Positions 45,142 to 54,798 of a stretch of DNA of 64,000 nt are shown one piece after another; position 1 is the stretch's first letter; each line of letters begins with the position of its first letter. The notes under the pieces were generated by a model. The model did no database searches and was not told the origin of the DNA. It saw only the letters and a program-made list of their open reading frames with translations. The position numbers and the translations under genes were made by a program. Source of the stretch: Emticicia aquatica (GTDB lineage: Bacteria; Bacteroidota; Bacteroidia; Cytophagales; Spirosomataceae); the NCBI RefSeq assembly GCF_923079645.1, contig NZ_CAKLPY010000001.1, positions 1,384,001-1,448,000 of the forward strand, given 5' to 3'.

Positions 45142-46587
45142 TTAACCTACACTACCTTCTAACGAAATTTCGAGTAGTTTTTGAGCTTCAACGGCAAACT
45201 CCATAGGTAATTGGTTTAACACCTCTTTTACATATCCATTAACAATTAAAGCAACGGCTTGCTCAGTTGGAATTCCCCTCTGATTACAGTAAAACAATTG
45301 GTCTTCGCCAATTTTAGAAGTTGTTGCCTCATGTTCAACTGAAGCTGAAGAGTTTTTTACCTCAATGTAAGGAAACGTATGAGCTCCACATCTATCTCCT
45401 AAAAGTAGAGAATCGCATTGCGAGAAATTACGGGCATTTTCAGCACGTTTTGAAATATCAACTAATCCACGGTAAGAGTTTTGACTTCTTCCAGCCGAAA
45501 TACCTTTTGAAACGATTCTACTTTTGGTATTTTTCCCGATGTGAACCATTTTAGTACCAGTATCTGCTTGCTGCATATTATTAGTAACGGCAACAGAATA
45601 AAATTCACCAATCGAATTATCTCCACGTAGAATAACTGAAGGATATTTCCAAGTAATTGCTGAACCAGTTTCTACTTGAGTCCAAGATATTTTTGAATTA
45701 TCTCCAAAACACAAACCACGTTTTGTAACAAAGTTATAAATTCCTCCTTTGCCATCTTTATCGCCTGGATACCAGTTCTGAACAGTTGAATATTTAACTT
45801 CGGCTCTTTCGTGAGCAAAAATTTCTACAACTGCTGCATGTAATTGGTTTTCATCTCGCATCGGAGCAGTACAACCTTCCAGATAACTTACATAAGAACC
45901 TTCATCTGCAACAATTAATGTACGCTCAAATTGACCAGTTCCCGCAGCATTTATTCTAAAATAAGTTGATAATTCCATTGGACAACGAACGCCTTTTGGA
46001 ATATAACAAAATGAACCATCAGAAAAAACTGCTGCATTTAATGCGGCATAGTAATTATCTTTTACAGGAACAACTGAGCCCAAATATTTTTTTATTAATT
46101 CAGGATGTTCGTGAATCGCTTCAGAAATCGAACTAAAAATGATTCCTAACTCACCTAGTTTGACCTTAAAAGTGGTTGCAACTGAAACTGAGTCGATTAC
46201 GGCATCAACAGCTACGCCTGAAAGGCGTTCTTGCTCTTTTAATGAAATCCCCAAACGTTCAAAAGTTCGACGTAGTTCGGGGTCAATTTCATCCAAGCTA
46301 TTGATCACTTTTTGCTGTTTCGGTGCAGAATAATATTTAATACTCTGCAAATCTACTGGCTTATAGGAAACATTAGGCCAAGTTGGTTCGGTCATTGTTT
46401 GCCAAACTCTGAATGCACTCAAACGATATTCGAGCATCCATTCTGGCTCATTTTTTTTTGCAGAAAGCAATCGTATTACATCTTCATTCAAGCCCGCAGG
46501 AATTTCGTCTGCTTCAATATCAGTGTAAAATCCGTATTTGTATTCGGACGTTGTTAATTCTTCTAATAATTCTAAATCTTTGCTCAT
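45142..46587 (-). CDS. sufB: Fe-S cluster assembly scaffold SufB
   Basis: Core subunit of the SufBC2D complex, on which iron-sulfur clusters are built in the cytoplasm. The 481-residue length is typical. Landmarks are [55 protein letters not shown], the repeated beta-helix, and [20 protein letters not shown]. The C-terminus has [23 protein letters not shown]. Normally sufC, sufD and sufS follow; here a terminator and an unrelated gene come next, so those partners must be elsewhere. Confidence 0.96.
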   Translation of the reverse strand: MSKDLELLEELTTSEYKYGFYTDIEADEIPAGLNEDVIRLLSAKKNEPEWMLEYRLSAFRVWQTMTEPTWPNVSYKPVDLQSIKYYSAPKQQKVINSLDEIDPELRRTFERLGISLKEQERLSGVAVDAVIDSVSVATTFKVKLGELGIIFSSISEAIHEHPELIKKYLGSVVPVKDNYYAALNAAVFSDGSFCYIPKGVRCPMELSTYFRINAAGTGQFERTLIVADEGSYVSYLEGCTAPMRDENQLHAAVVEIFAHERAEVKYSTVQNWYPGDKDGKGGIYNFVTKRGLCFGDNSKISWTQVETGSAITWKYPSVILRGDNSIGEFYSVAVTNNMQQADTGTKMVHIGKNTKSRIVSKGISAGRSQNSYRGLVDISKRAENARNFSQCDSLLLGDRCGAHTFPYIEVKNSSASVEHEATTSKIGEDQLFYCNQRGIPTEQAVALIVNGYVKEVLNQLPMEFAVEAQKLLEISLEGSVG

Positions 46588-46716
46588 GCTATTGTTTTGC
46601 TTGATTTACTCTCTTATTTCTAACAAAGGAATATCAGTAAATGTTCGCAAATTTAGACTTAATATAAATAAGTTTTAAACAATTTTTAATTTTTGCTTAT
46701 TTTGAAGCATAAATAT

Positions 46717-47208
46717 TTACTTAACTGGTTCAAATGTAGCTGCAAATTGATACGTAACTCCGTTAACCGCAAGCGTTGTTTTTCCTACAAAAATATTTTC
46801 TGTAAGCTCAACAATATCAAATGTTGTATTGTTATATTCTTTACCAAGAAACGAAATTTTATCAATTGTAAATTGTGTTTCAGTGGCATTGAAACTCCAA
46901 TTTGCTTTCAAAAGTAAATCTGGGTCTGCAGGATTACATTTTGTAGCACCTTCACGGAATTCGTATATTTTATTTGGAAAGAAAATAATTAAATTATCTA
47001 CAATACATATTGGCTGGCTAATCACTAAGTCAATTGATAGACCTTGTGCGTTGGTCGCTTGTGCTTTGGTGTTTTTCCAAGTTTTTGAAACTGTACCTGC
47101 TAAAAGTTCAGTTTTAGTTTTCGGTGTCACTACTGTTTCACTTTTTTTGCATGAAAAAACGAAAGTGAGTGTTAATATTAAAGCAATTGATAAATTTTGA
47201 ATTTTCAT
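46717..47208 (-). CDS. Lipoprotein with lipocalin-like domain
   Basis: A 163-residue lipoprotein from ATG 47208: signal MKIQNLSIALILTLTFVFS followed by lipobox Cys and KK. The mature part resembles Bacteroidota lipocalin-like lipoproteins (KTELLAGTVSKTWKN at the start, IIFFPNKIYEFREGATKCNP, then ANWSFNATETQFTI and a late VNGVTYQFAATFEPV). Such proteins are surface or periplasmic with unknown ligands. An upstream in-frame start would overlap lpxB and is rejected. The gene is 13 nt downstream of lpxB. Confidence 0.75.
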   Translation of the reverse strand: MKIQNLSIALILTLTFVFSCKKSETVVTPKTKTELLAGTVSKTWKNTKAQATNAQGLSIDLVISQPICIVDNLIIFFPNKIYEFREGATKCNPADPDLLLKANWSFNATETQFTIDKISFLGKEYNNTTFDIVELTENIFVGKTTLAVNGVTYQFAATFEPVK

Positions 47209-47221
47209 TTTTGTACAATTT

Positions 47222-48334
47222 TTATTTATAATTTTGAAGTATCTCCACAATACGTTTTCCTGTTTTTTCGGATGCACCAACAGTTCCTAAACTTTTCCTA
47301 ACTTGGCTATAATCTTGCAAAACTTTGGTTCTTTTTTCAGAATCATCAATAATTAACGTTAATTCTTTGATTAAATTTTCTTTATTTAATTCATCTTGAA
47401 TCAATTCTTTGACCACCTCTTTCTGAGCAACTAAATTGACTAATGAAATATACGGCACTTTGATTAATCTTTTGGCAATTTGAAAAGACAAATTGCTCGT
47501 TTTATAACAAACCACTTGCGGAACATCAAAAAGTGCGGTTTCTAAAGTTGCCGTTCCAGAAGTAACAAATGCAGCTTTACTAATTGATAGTAAATCATAC
47601 GTTTGGTCAATTACTAAACGGATGTCATTCGCTAAAAATTGGCTATAAAAATCTATTGGCAAATTACTCACACCAGCAATAACATATTGATAATCAGGAA
47701 ATTGCTTTTTAGTTGAAACCATTAAATTAAGCATTTTCTCTACTTCTTGCTTTCTACTTCCAGGTAAAAGGGCTATTATCTTTTTTCCTACTAACAGATT
47801 ATTTTTCAAAAAATCGGCATTGGGTTGGAAAGAAGCAATAGCATCAAAAAGTGGATTTCCTACAAATTCAACCTCAAAATCAAATTTTTTAAAGAAGTCG
47901 ACTTCAAATGGAAATATGACAAAAAGACGTTCGAGGTTTTTCTTCAAACTCCAAGCACGATTCTGATTCCACGCCCAAACTTTTGGTGAAATATAGTAAA
48001 AAACCTTATAGTTTTTCTTTTTGGCCCACTTCGCAATTCGCATATTAAAACCAGCATAATCAATCAAAACAATTGCATCTGGCTTGAGTAATTCAATTTC
48101 TCTCTGGCATTCTGAAATAAACCCTAAAATTTTTGTTAGATTTTTTATGACTTCCCAAAACCCCATAAAAGCAAGTTCACGGTAATGTTTGGTTATTTCA
48201 GCACCAGATTCTTGCATATAATCTCCACCCCAAGCTTTTATAACTGCCTGTGAATCAGCTTTTTTAATCGCTTTAATTAAATTCGATCCATGCAAATCAC
48301 CAGAACGTTCACCCGCAATTATGAAGTATTTCAT
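47222..48334 (-). CDS. lpxB: Lipid-A-disaccharide synthase
   Basis: GT19 glycosyltransferase that joins UDP-2,3-diacylglucosamine and lipid X to make the lipid A disaccharide at the inner membrane. Signature stretches are IIAGERSGDLHGSNLIKAIK at the N-terminus, ELAFMGFWEVIKNL, DAIVLIDYAGFNMRIA, YYISPKVWAWNQNRA, VEFVGNPLFDAI and LLPGSRKQEVEKML. The 370-residue length is normal. It is followed by the lipoprotein gene in the same direction, and queD lies upstream. Confidence 0.96.
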   Translation of the reverse strand: MKYFIIAGERSGDLHGSNLIKAIKKADSQAVIKAWGGDYMQESGAEITKHYRELAFMGFWEVIKNLTKILGFISECQREIELLKPDAIVLIDYAGFNMRIAKWAKKKNYKVFYYISPKVWAWNQNRAWSLKKNLERLFVIFPFEVDFFKKFDFEVEFVGNPLFDAIASFQPNADFLKNNLLVGKKIIALLPGSRKQEVEKMLNLMVSTKKQFPDYQYVIAGVSNLPIDFYSQFLANDIRLVIDQTYDLLSISKAAFVTSGTATLETALFDVPQVVCYKTSNLSFQIAKRLIKVPYISLVNLVAQKEVVKELIQDELNKENLIKELTLIIDDSEKRTKVLQDYSQVRKSLGTVGASEKTGKRIVEILQNYK

Positions 48335-48400
48335 CTTGTAATATTTGAATAATTACGATGCTAAAAATTAAAAAATATTCTATCATCTAAAATTCATTGA

Positions 48401-48814
48401 TTAATTTTCACCAAAATACTCAACGAAATGATTGGCCGTTTCAACCAATTTTATTTTGTGCAATGTTCCATTACAATAATTTGGTACTATTGGATGTAAA
48501 ATTTTCCAAATTTCGATGGCAAAATTCTCAGTACTAGGCAATTTATCTTTCAAAAAAGGAACATCAGTATTCAAAAAAGTATGGTCAACTTTATCAACAA
48601 TTTCATTTTTCATGATTTTGCTAAGGTCTTTCAAATCCATCACAAAGCCAGTTTCTTCATTAATTTTGCCTTTTACAGTCACATAAAGTTCCCAATTGTG
48701 ACCATGAATATTTGAGCAAAGACCAAATACTTCTCTATTTTTTTCCTTTGTCCATTTTGGATTATATAGTTGATGAGCTGCGTTAAAAGTCTCTCTTCTG
48801 GTAATGTAAATCAT
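48401..48814 (-). CDS. queD: 6-carboxy-tetrahydropterin synthase (QueD/PTPS family)
   Basis: Zinc enzyme that converts dihydroneopterin triphosphate to 6-carboxytetrahydropterin on the path to queuosine. The chosen ATG at 48814 (MIYITRRETFNAAHQLYN) gives 137 residues; an ATG 54 nt upstream gives an unconserved leader. Zinc ligands are in FNAAHQL and the HGHNWELYV pair, with the catalytic Cys in CSNIHGH. Further landmarks are MDLKDLSKIMKNEIVDKVDH and the late VETANHFVEY. It is a single gene, 67 nt upstream of lpxB. Confidence 0.92.
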   Translation of the reverse strand: MIYITRRETFNAAHQLYNPKWTKEKNREVFGLCSNIHGHNWELYVTVKGKINEETGFVMDLKDLSKIMKNEIVDKVDHTFLNTDVPFLKDKLPSTENFAIEIWKILHPIVPNYCNGTLHKIKLVETANHFVEYFGEN

Positions 48815-48939
48815 CCTTTTATTTATATTTTTCACAAATTTACCAACAAAATACTTCAAGTTGTTCAAATATGGGCTTTTTCTTAAAAAAGTACAATTTA
48901 ATCAAAGTTTAGTGTATGGATTTGTATTGAGCAATGTTC

Positions 48940-48947
48940 TAATTTTG
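48940..48947 (+). promoter_or_regulatory. Candidate -7 box of the hldD promoter
   Basis: TAATTTTG matches TAnnTTTG, 29 nt before the hldD ATG. A TTTG at 48921-48924 is 15 nt upstream, shorter than the usual spacing. Confidence 0.45.
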
Positions 48948-48975
48948 CAGACTATTTTTTCAATAGCATATATCT

Positions 48976-49941
48976 ATGATAATTGTAACAGGTGCAGCAG
49001 GTTTTATTGGAAGTTGCTTGATTCAAAGATTGAATCAAGATAACTTTAATTTCATTATTGCAGTGGATGATTTCTCTAATCCTTTGAAAATGAGAAACTT
49101 AGCTGACAAGAAAATTCAAGAATTTGTTCATCGAGATAATTTCTTTGAATGGTTAGAAAAAAACCAAGCTGAAGTAGAATTCTGTTTTCATATTGGTGCC
49201 AGAACTGATACAACCGAATTTGACACCGAAATTTTCGACCGATTAAATCTAAATTATTCTAAGAAAATTTGGAAAAAATGCCATGAATTCCAAATTCCAT
49301 TGGTTTATGCTTCATCAGCGGCAACTTATGGTGCAGGTGAATTAGGTTACGATGATAACGAATTATTGATTCCGAACTTAAAACCGTTAAATCCTTACGG
49401 TGATTCAAAGAATGACTTTGATAAATGGGCTTTGCTACAAAAAGATGCTCCATTTTTTTGGGCTGGATTGAAGTTTTTCAACGTTTATGGGCCAAATGAA
49501 TACCATAAAGGACGTATGGCTTCGGTTATTTTCCATTCTTTTAATCAAATCAATAAAAATGGAAATATTAAACTTTTCAAATCTCATCGCCCAGACTACA
49601 AAGATGGTGAGCAAATGAGAGATTTTATTTATGTCAAAGATTTGGTGGATGTTTGTATTTTCTTGATGCACTCTCGCCGAAATTCTGGCATTTATAACTT
49701 AGGAACTGGAAAAGCCCGCACTTTTCTTGACCTTGCAAAAGCCACATTTACTGCCCTTAATTTAGCCCCAAATATTGATTTTATTGATACTCCCGAAGAC
49801 ATTCGTGACAAATATCAATATTATACGCAAGCTAATATGAGTAAATTACGCATGATTGGTTATAAAAAACCATTTACAAGCCTCGAAGATGCTGTAAATG
49901 ATTATGTGACAAATTATTTAGTTGGCGAAAAATATCTTTAA
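48976..49941 (+). CDS. hldD: ADP-glyceromanno-heptose 6-epimerase
   Basis: Short-chain-dehydrogenase-type epimerase that converts ADP-D-glycero- to ADP-L-glycero-manno-heptose for the lipopolysaccharide core. The NAD fold is VTGAAGFIGSCL near residues 4-15, the acidic residue is in VDDFSNPLK, and the Y-x-x-x-K pair is in LNPYGDSKNDFDKW. FFNVYGPNEYHKGRMASV is the HldD-specific segment that separates it from GalE. At 321 residues it is complete. The L-glycero-heptose path, together with lpxB nearby, points to a heptose-containing LPS core. Confidence 0.95.
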   Translation: MIIVTGAAGFIGSCLIQRLNQDNFNFIIAVDDFSNPLKMRNLADKKIQEFVHRDNFFEWLEKNQAEVEFCFHIGARTDTTEFDTEIFDRLNLNYSKKIWKKCHEFQIPLVYASSAATYGAGELGYDDNELLIPNLKPLNPYGDSKNDFDKWALLQKDAPFFWAGLKFFNVYGPNEYHKGRMASVIFHSFNQINKNGNIKLFKSHRPDYKDGEQMRDFIYVKDLVDVCIFLMHSRRNSGIYNLGTGKARTFLDLAKATFTALNLAPNIDFIDTPEDIRDKYQYYTQANMSKLRMIGYKKPFTSLEDAVNDYVTNYLVGEKYL

Positions 49942-49996
49942 AAATCTGCCTTTTTCTTTCTATTTTTGCAAAAATCAATAACAAATTGTTTGTTTG

Positions 49997-50075
49997 ACAG
50001 GTTTTTAGCCTGTTGGGGCTTTATGTTGCCATTCAAAACAATCAAAATTTGTCAACAAACAGGTTCAAACCTGTT
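49997..50075. repeat. Palindromic intergenic repeat pair between hldD and lepA
   Basis: Two related hairpins: ACAGG/CCTGT around a 7-nt loop (49997-50013) and AACAGGTT/AACCTGTT around CA (50058-50075). Both share the ACAGG...CCTGT core, 44 nt apart, with neither a T run nor an ORF. The form resembles REP-type palindromic elements. One copy lies 17 nt before the lepA ATG. Confidence 0.5.
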
Positions 50076-50092
50076 GTACATATAGGTACTTA

Positions 50093-51883
50093 ATGAAAAA
50101 TATTCGTAATTTTTGCATCATTGCACACATTGACCACGGTAAAAGTACACTTGCCGACCGTCTATTACAATTTACAGGTACAGTTTCAGGCCGTGATATG
50201 CAAGCCCAAGTGCTTGATGATATGGATTTAGAGCGTGAAAGAGGTATCACAATCAAAAGTCACGCAATCCAAATGAATTATCAATTTGAAGGACAAGAAT
50301 ATGTTCTAAACTTAATTGATACGCCTGGTCACGTTGATTTTAGTTATGAAGTTTCTCGTTCGATTGCAGCCTGTGAAGGTGCTTTGTTAGTTGTTGATGC
50401 TGCTCAAGGTATTGAAGCACAAACAATTAGTAATTTATTTTTGGCATTAGAACACGACCTCGAAATTATTCCCGTTTTGAATAAAATTGACTTACCAGGT
50501 GCAATGCCCGAAGAAGTTAAAGACCAAATCGTGGACTTAATAGGTTGTGACCGTGACTCAATTATACCTGCAAGTGCCAAAGAAGGAATTGGTATCAACG
50601 AAATATTAGCTGCAATTATACATAGAATTAAAGCTCCTGTAGGAAACCCTGCAGCAGAACTTCAAGCCCTAATTTTTGATTCAACATTTAATTCATTTCG
50701 AGGAATTGAAGTTATTTTCCGAGTAAAAAACGGGAGAATTAATAAAGGAGACAAAGTAAAATTTGTGGCAACGGGCAAAGAATATTTTGCTGATGAAGTT
50801 GGAATTTTACGTTTAACAAAAGAACCTCGTGATTATGTCGATTGTGGCGATGTAGGTTATATTATTTCAGGAATTAAAGTTGCTAAAGAAGTTAAAGTTG
50901 GTGATACAATTACCAATGCCTTGTTTCCAACCAAAGAAATGATTAAGGGTTTCCAAGAAGTAAAACCAATGGTTTTTGCTGGAATTTACCCAGTTGATAC
51001 GACAGAATTTGAAGATTTGCGTGATGCCATGGAAAAGTTGCAACTCAATGATGCAGCTCTAATTTGGGAACCAGAAACATCGGCTGCTTTGGGCTTTGGA
51101 TTCCGCTGTGGTTTTTTGGGAATGCTTCACATGGAAATTGTGCAAGAACGACTCGAAAGAGAGTTTGATATGACTGTTTTGACGACAGTTCCATCTGTAA
51201 AATTCCATGTTATAGACAAGAAAAGTGAATTGTTGGAAGTTTCTGCACCGTCAGAAATGCCCGACCCAAATGTTATTAATTGGATTGAAGAACCTTTTAT
51301 TAATGCTCAAATCATAACTGCAGCCGATTATGTTGGGCCAATCATTGGTTTATGTATGGATAAACGTGGTCTTTTGAAAAACCAAGTTTATTTGACTGCC
51401 ACACGGGTTGAATTAACATTTGAATTACCACTTTCGGAAGTTGTGTTTGATTTCTTTGATAAATTAAAAACTATTTCACGTGGCTATGCTTCTCTTGATT
51501 ATCATTTAATTGGTTATCGAGAATCTTCATTAGTTAAACTTGATATTTTATTAAATGGTGAGCCTGTTGATGCACTTTCAGCCATTGTTCACCGTGATAA
51601 AGCTTACGATTGGGGCAAGAAATTATGCGAGAAATTAAGAGAATTACTTCCTCGTCAACAATTTGATATTGCTATTCAAGCCGCTATCGGTGCAAAAATT
51701 ATTTCAAGAGAAACTGTAAAAGCATTAAGAAAAGACGTAACAGCCAAATGTTACGGTGGTGATATTTCTCGTAAAAGAAAATTATTGGAAAAACAAAAGA
51801 AAGGCAAAAAACGTATGCGTCAAATCGGAACGGTAGAAGTTCCTCAAGATGCATTTATGGCTATTTTGAAAATAAATAATTAA
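50093..51883 (+). CDS. lepA: Elongation factor 4 (LepA)
   Basis: Ribosome-associated GTPase that back-translocates or affects initiation. The GTPase motifs are AHIDHGKST (residues 10-18), [18 protein letters not shown], and NKIDLP. The LepA-specific C-terminus has [40 protein letters not shown], and the [12 protein letters not shown] finish. It is 596 residues long, as usual. A bidirectional terminator follows. Confidence 0.97.
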   Translation: MKNIRNFCIIAHIDHGKSTLADRLLQFTGTVSGRDMQAQVLDDMDLERERGITIKSHAIQMNYQFEGQEYVLNLIDTPGHVDFSYEVSRSIAACEGALLVVDAAQGIEAQTISNLFLALEHDLEIIPVLNKIDLPGAMPEEVKDQIVDLIGCDRDSIIPASAKEGIGINEILAAIIHRIKAPVGNPAAELQALIFDSTFNSFRGIEVIFRVKNGRINKGDKVKFVATGKEYFADEVGILRLTKEPRDYVDCGDVGYIISGIKVAKEVKVGDTITNALFPTKEMIKGFQEVKPMVFAGIYPVDTTEFEDLRDAMEKLQLNDAALIWEPETSAALGFGFRCGFLGMLHMEIVQERLEREFDMTVLTTVPSVKFHVIDKKSELLEVSAPSEMPDPNVINWIEEPFINAQIITAADYVGPIIGLCMDKRGLLKNQVYLTATRVELTFELPLSEVVFDFFDKLKTISRGYASLDYHLIGYRESSLVKLDILLNGEPVDALSAIVHRDKAYDWGKKLCEKLRELLPRQQFDIAIQAAIGAKIISRETVKALRKDVTAKCYGGDISRKRKLLEKQKKGKKRMRQIGTVEVPQDAFMAILKINN

Positions 51884-51897
51884 ATTTATCTCCCATC

Positions 51898-51942
51898 AAA
51901 AACTAAAGGCATGGAAAATAACATTCCAGGCCTTTAGTTTTT
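51898..51942. terminator. Bidirectional terminator between lepA and a GT2 gene
   Basis: A 13-bp outer stem (51898-51910 with 51930-51942) is followed inward by a mismatch and 5 more pairs; the loop is AATAACA. A and T runs sit at both ends. The genes on either side converge. Confidence 0.85.
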
Positions 51943-51973
51943 TACAATCACAGGATAATCTTTTTTTAATCAG

Positions 51974-52687
51974 TCAAAAACCATATTTTAAGATACAATA
52001 CAAGGCTCTAAAACCATCTTTCCAATTTATTTTTTTTCCTTCTTCATAGGTTCTTCCATAATACGAAATCCCTACTTCATAAATACGAATTCTCGGAATT
52101 TTAGCAATTTTGGCAGTTACTTCTGGCTCAAATCCAAATCTTTTTTCTCTCAATTCAAGGCTTTGAACCATCTTGGTATTAAACAATTTATAACAAGTTT
52201 CCATGTCTGTTAGGTTTAAATTATTAAACATATTGGAAAAAAATGTCAACAATTTATTCCCTATTGTATGCCAAAAAAACAGGATTCTATGTGGATTTCC
52301 ACCCATAAATCGAGAGCCAAAAACTACATCTGCATGTCCATCAAGTACAGGTTTGAGTAAAATATTAAACTCCTCAGGGTCATATTCTAGGTCTGCATCT
52401 TGAACAATCAAAAATTCACCACTTGCAACCTTAATTCCTGTGTGAAGAGATGATCCTTTGCCTTTATTTATCTCATGTTTAAGGTAAATAATAGTTGTTG
52501 TTGAGTTACTTTTAAATCTTAAAATTTCGCTTTCGGTATCATCAGACGAACAATCGTTAACGACAATTATTTCTTTTTCAATTCCACCTATCAATTGTAC
52601 TTCTGAAACTTTTTGTAAAACACTCTGAATGGTTTTCTCTTCATTATAGGCAGGAATAATGATTGATAATTTCTTAATTAGTGGCAT
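51974..52687 (-). CDS. Family 2 glycosyltransferase (dolichyl-phosphate mannosyltransferase-like)
   Basis: A 237-residue cytoplasmic/peripheral GT-A enzyme. Landmarks are [14 protein letters not shown] at residues 8-21, [11 protein letters not shown], the DXD-type [15 protein letters not shown], and [14 protein letters not shown]. Relatives load a sugar onto a lipid phosphate carrier, and the next gene, 7 nt away, is a multi-span protein that could use such a donor. The sugar is unknown. Confidence 0.9.
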   Translation of the reverse strand: MPLIKKLSIIIPAYNEEKTIQSVLQKVSEVQLIGGIEKEIIVVNDCSSDDTESEILRFKSNSTTTIIYLKHEINKGKGSSLHTGIKVASGEFLIVQDADLEYDPEEFNILLKPVLDGHADVVFGSRFMGGNPHRILFFWHTIGNKLLTFFSNMFNNLNLTDMETCYKLFNTKMVQSLELREKRFGFEPEVTAKIAKIPRIRIYEVGISYYGRTYEEGKKINWKDGFRALYCILKYGF

Positions 52688-52694
52688 TTAGTTT

Positions 52695-54584
52695 TTAGTG
52701 CTTATTTATATTTTTTAAAGGTGTAAAAATAAATAAATCTGAACTATTAATGACGTTTTTTTTGTAATTATTAACTATTTTTAATGTGTCTGGAGGCGTA
52801 GAAGTGAAAAATAGGACTGCATCAAAATTCATATTTGTACTATCTAAAGATTTAGTTTGATTAAACATTTGTACTGGATAAAATTTTGATTTATGTCTCA
52901 AATTATACATAATCGGATACAAAATATCATTGCCATATTTTTCTTCAGATTTCACAGCAATTGTTTTAAAATTCTTCTTCTGTAAATATTTTATTACTGC
53001 CTGCATTTGATTGCCTTTTTCTTCTTGCATTGTATAAAATTGAGCTATCCTAGATTCTGAAAAATAAACATTCGATGTTAATGGTGGAAATTTAATAATG
53101 GGTCGATTAAAACAAAACAATGAAAAAGTTATTGCTGAAATACCTATGAGTAAAACAATTGGCTTTGAAAACTTATATTGTTCGATAAAAAAAGCAATCG
53201 GAATACTCATTAACAAAAATACTGGAATATGAAGCCTTGAATGCCATAATTGCCACTTAATCTGAAAGCAAAAAAGTAAAAATGAAAAAATCCCAAAAAA
53301 AGTAATGGCTTTTAAAGTTGTATTTCTTGATTTAAACACAAAAGTCAATGCAGGAATTATGAGAAGAATATGTAATAAATTGCCAGCATTATCTTCTGTC
53401 ATTCCAAGCATCGGTAAATCGAAAGGACAAAAAGATGTAGCTGGGTCATTTACACTTACATTCAAAATGCTTTGATGTAAAAAATAGATTATTTTTTCTG
53501 CTATCAAATGAATTCCAGGAAATGTAAAATGTAAACTTAGATTTCTAAATACTACCGATAAAAAACTTGAAATAGTATGCGATTGATTGTTATAAACGTA
53601 AAATAATTCTTTAGAAACCCCCAATGGTGAACCAATTAATACGTAATTCCTATAATAAAATGATAAACAAATTGTTAAAAATGGGATAACAAGAAGCATT
53701 AAAAATTTCAATTGTTGAATAAACTTTACTTCCTTATTATAGATTTTTATCAATTTCATTATTCCCCAAAACATACAAATAGGAAACAAAAAAACGTAAG
53801 CTGTGCCTTTTGTCAGGATTGCTTCACCAATTGAGATTCCGCTCAAAAAGGCTGATGTTGATTTATTTTCTTTAAGGTTTTTTAGTAAATGTAAAGCCGT
53901 CATAATAATAAAAAAAGCAACAACAACATCATTCTGAGTTGAAGAAGATTGCAAAATTAGCATAGGAATAGTTCCTGCAATAAATAAACTTAGCTGCTGA
54001 ACTTTCTTATTTGCACCTGCAATTTCCGCTAATAAACTAACGCCTAAACACGCCCCAATAGCAAATAACCATTGAATAATAAAGCTGAAAGTATCAGAAT
54101 CTTTAAGCAGCCTAAACTGCAAAATCATATATTCTGCTAGCGGCGGTTGGTATAGCATTCGGTCTGTTTGTGTTGCAAAATAATTTACATTTTTATGTTG
54201 CAACCAAAATTCAATCCGAGTAAGATGATAAACTGTCGAGTCGATAGTGTTTGGAGCATAAAGAATTCCAGACAAGAAAGTAAATAAAAAAACACTACCC
54301 AAAAGAACAATAGTTGGCTGAATTTTTAGGTTAACAAACTCAATTTTAGGTAGTTTTTTTCTATTATTGAAAAGATAAAAAATTGAAAATAAAGTGGGAA
54401 ATAGCCAAAAAATAAAGCATACATACCATGCAATCGCATCGAAAAAACCAAACAATTCAACAAAAAACCAGCTTAAGAAAGCAAACAATTGCAAAGACAA
54501 ACAAAACGACAAACGCCAAGAGTAATTCGTAAAGATTTTTATTGATAAAAAAAAATTGAATAAAAAGAAGATTAATAGCAACAT
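52695..54584 (-). CDS. Multi-span membrane protein, GT-C-type glycosyltransferase suspected
   Basis: A 629-residue protein with about twelve membrane helices and a C-terminal soluble segment of about 100 residues. The first large loop contains NTIDSTVYHLTRIEFWLQHK and YQPPLAEYMILQF, an arrangement like the acidic catalytic loop of lipid-sugar-dependent GT-C enzymes. It ends 7 nt from the GT2 gene, so the pair likely supplies and uses a lipid-linked sugar at the periplasmic face. This coupling is inference from order only. Confidence 0.68.
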   Translation of the reverse strand: MLLLIFFLFNFFLSIKIFTNYSWRLSFCLSLQLFAFLSWFFVELFGFFDAIAWYVCFIFWLFPTLFSIFYLFNNRKKLPKIEFVNLKIQPTIVLLGSVFLFTFLSGILYAPNTIDSTVYHLTRIEFWLQHKNVNYFATQTDRMLYQPPLAEYMILQFRLLKDSDTFSFIIQWLFAIGACLGVSLLAEIAGANKKVQQLSLFIAGTIPMLILQSSSTQNDVVVAFFIIMTALHLLKNLKENKSTSAFLSGISIGEAILTKGTAYVFLFPICMFWGIMKLIKIYNKEVKFIQQLKFLMLLVIPFLTICLSFYYRNYVLIGSPLGVSKELFYVYNNQSHTISSFLSVVFRNLSLHFTFPGIHLIAEKIIYFLHQSILNVSVNDPATSFCPFDLPMLGMTEDNAGNLLHILLIIPALTFVFKSRNTTLKAITFFGIFSFLLFCFQIKWQLWHSRLHIPVFLLMSIPIAFFIEQYKFSKPIVLLIGISAITFSLFCFNRPIIKFPPLTSNVYFSESRIAQFYTMQEEKGNQMQAVIKYLQKKNFKTIAVKSEEKYGNDILYPIMYNLRHKSKFYPVQMFNQTKSLDSTNMNFDAVLFFTSTPPDTLKIVNNYKKNVINSSDLFIFTPLKNINKH

Positions 54585-54683
54585 AGTTGGTGTTTTTTTG
54601 ATTATTTATGGGTAAAAAAAGGCAAAATAAAACTTATTACAAACTTTCTTATTAGTTTTTTAAGGACATACAAAACTTTGTTA

Positions 54684-54691
54684 TAATTTTG
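54684..54691 (+). promoter_or_regulatory. Candidate -7 box of the E2 gene promoter
   Basis: TAATTTTG matches TAnnTTTG. Initiation near 54697 gives a leader of about 100 nt that contains the GC-rich hairpin at 54731-54758. Confidence 0.45.
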
Positions 54692-54730
54692 AGGATTGAA
54701 GCGGGAAGTCTCTCATCGAAACTCCGTCCA

Positions 54731-54758
54731 GCGGTATTGCCGCCAAGCGGAATACCGC
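54731..54758 (+). repeat. GC-rich hairpin in the leader of the E2 gene
   Basis: GCGGTATT pairs with AATACCGC and an inner CCGC with GCGG (one bulged G, loop CAA), giving a 12-bp near-perfect stem in an otherwise AT-rich genome. The block 54700-54760 as a whole is much richer in G+C than the coding sequence around it. It may be a leader regulatory structure or a mobile palindromic unit. Confidence 0.55.
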
Positions 54759-54798
54759 CCATAATGATACTATCCAAAATCTAAGCAAATTTTTAAAA

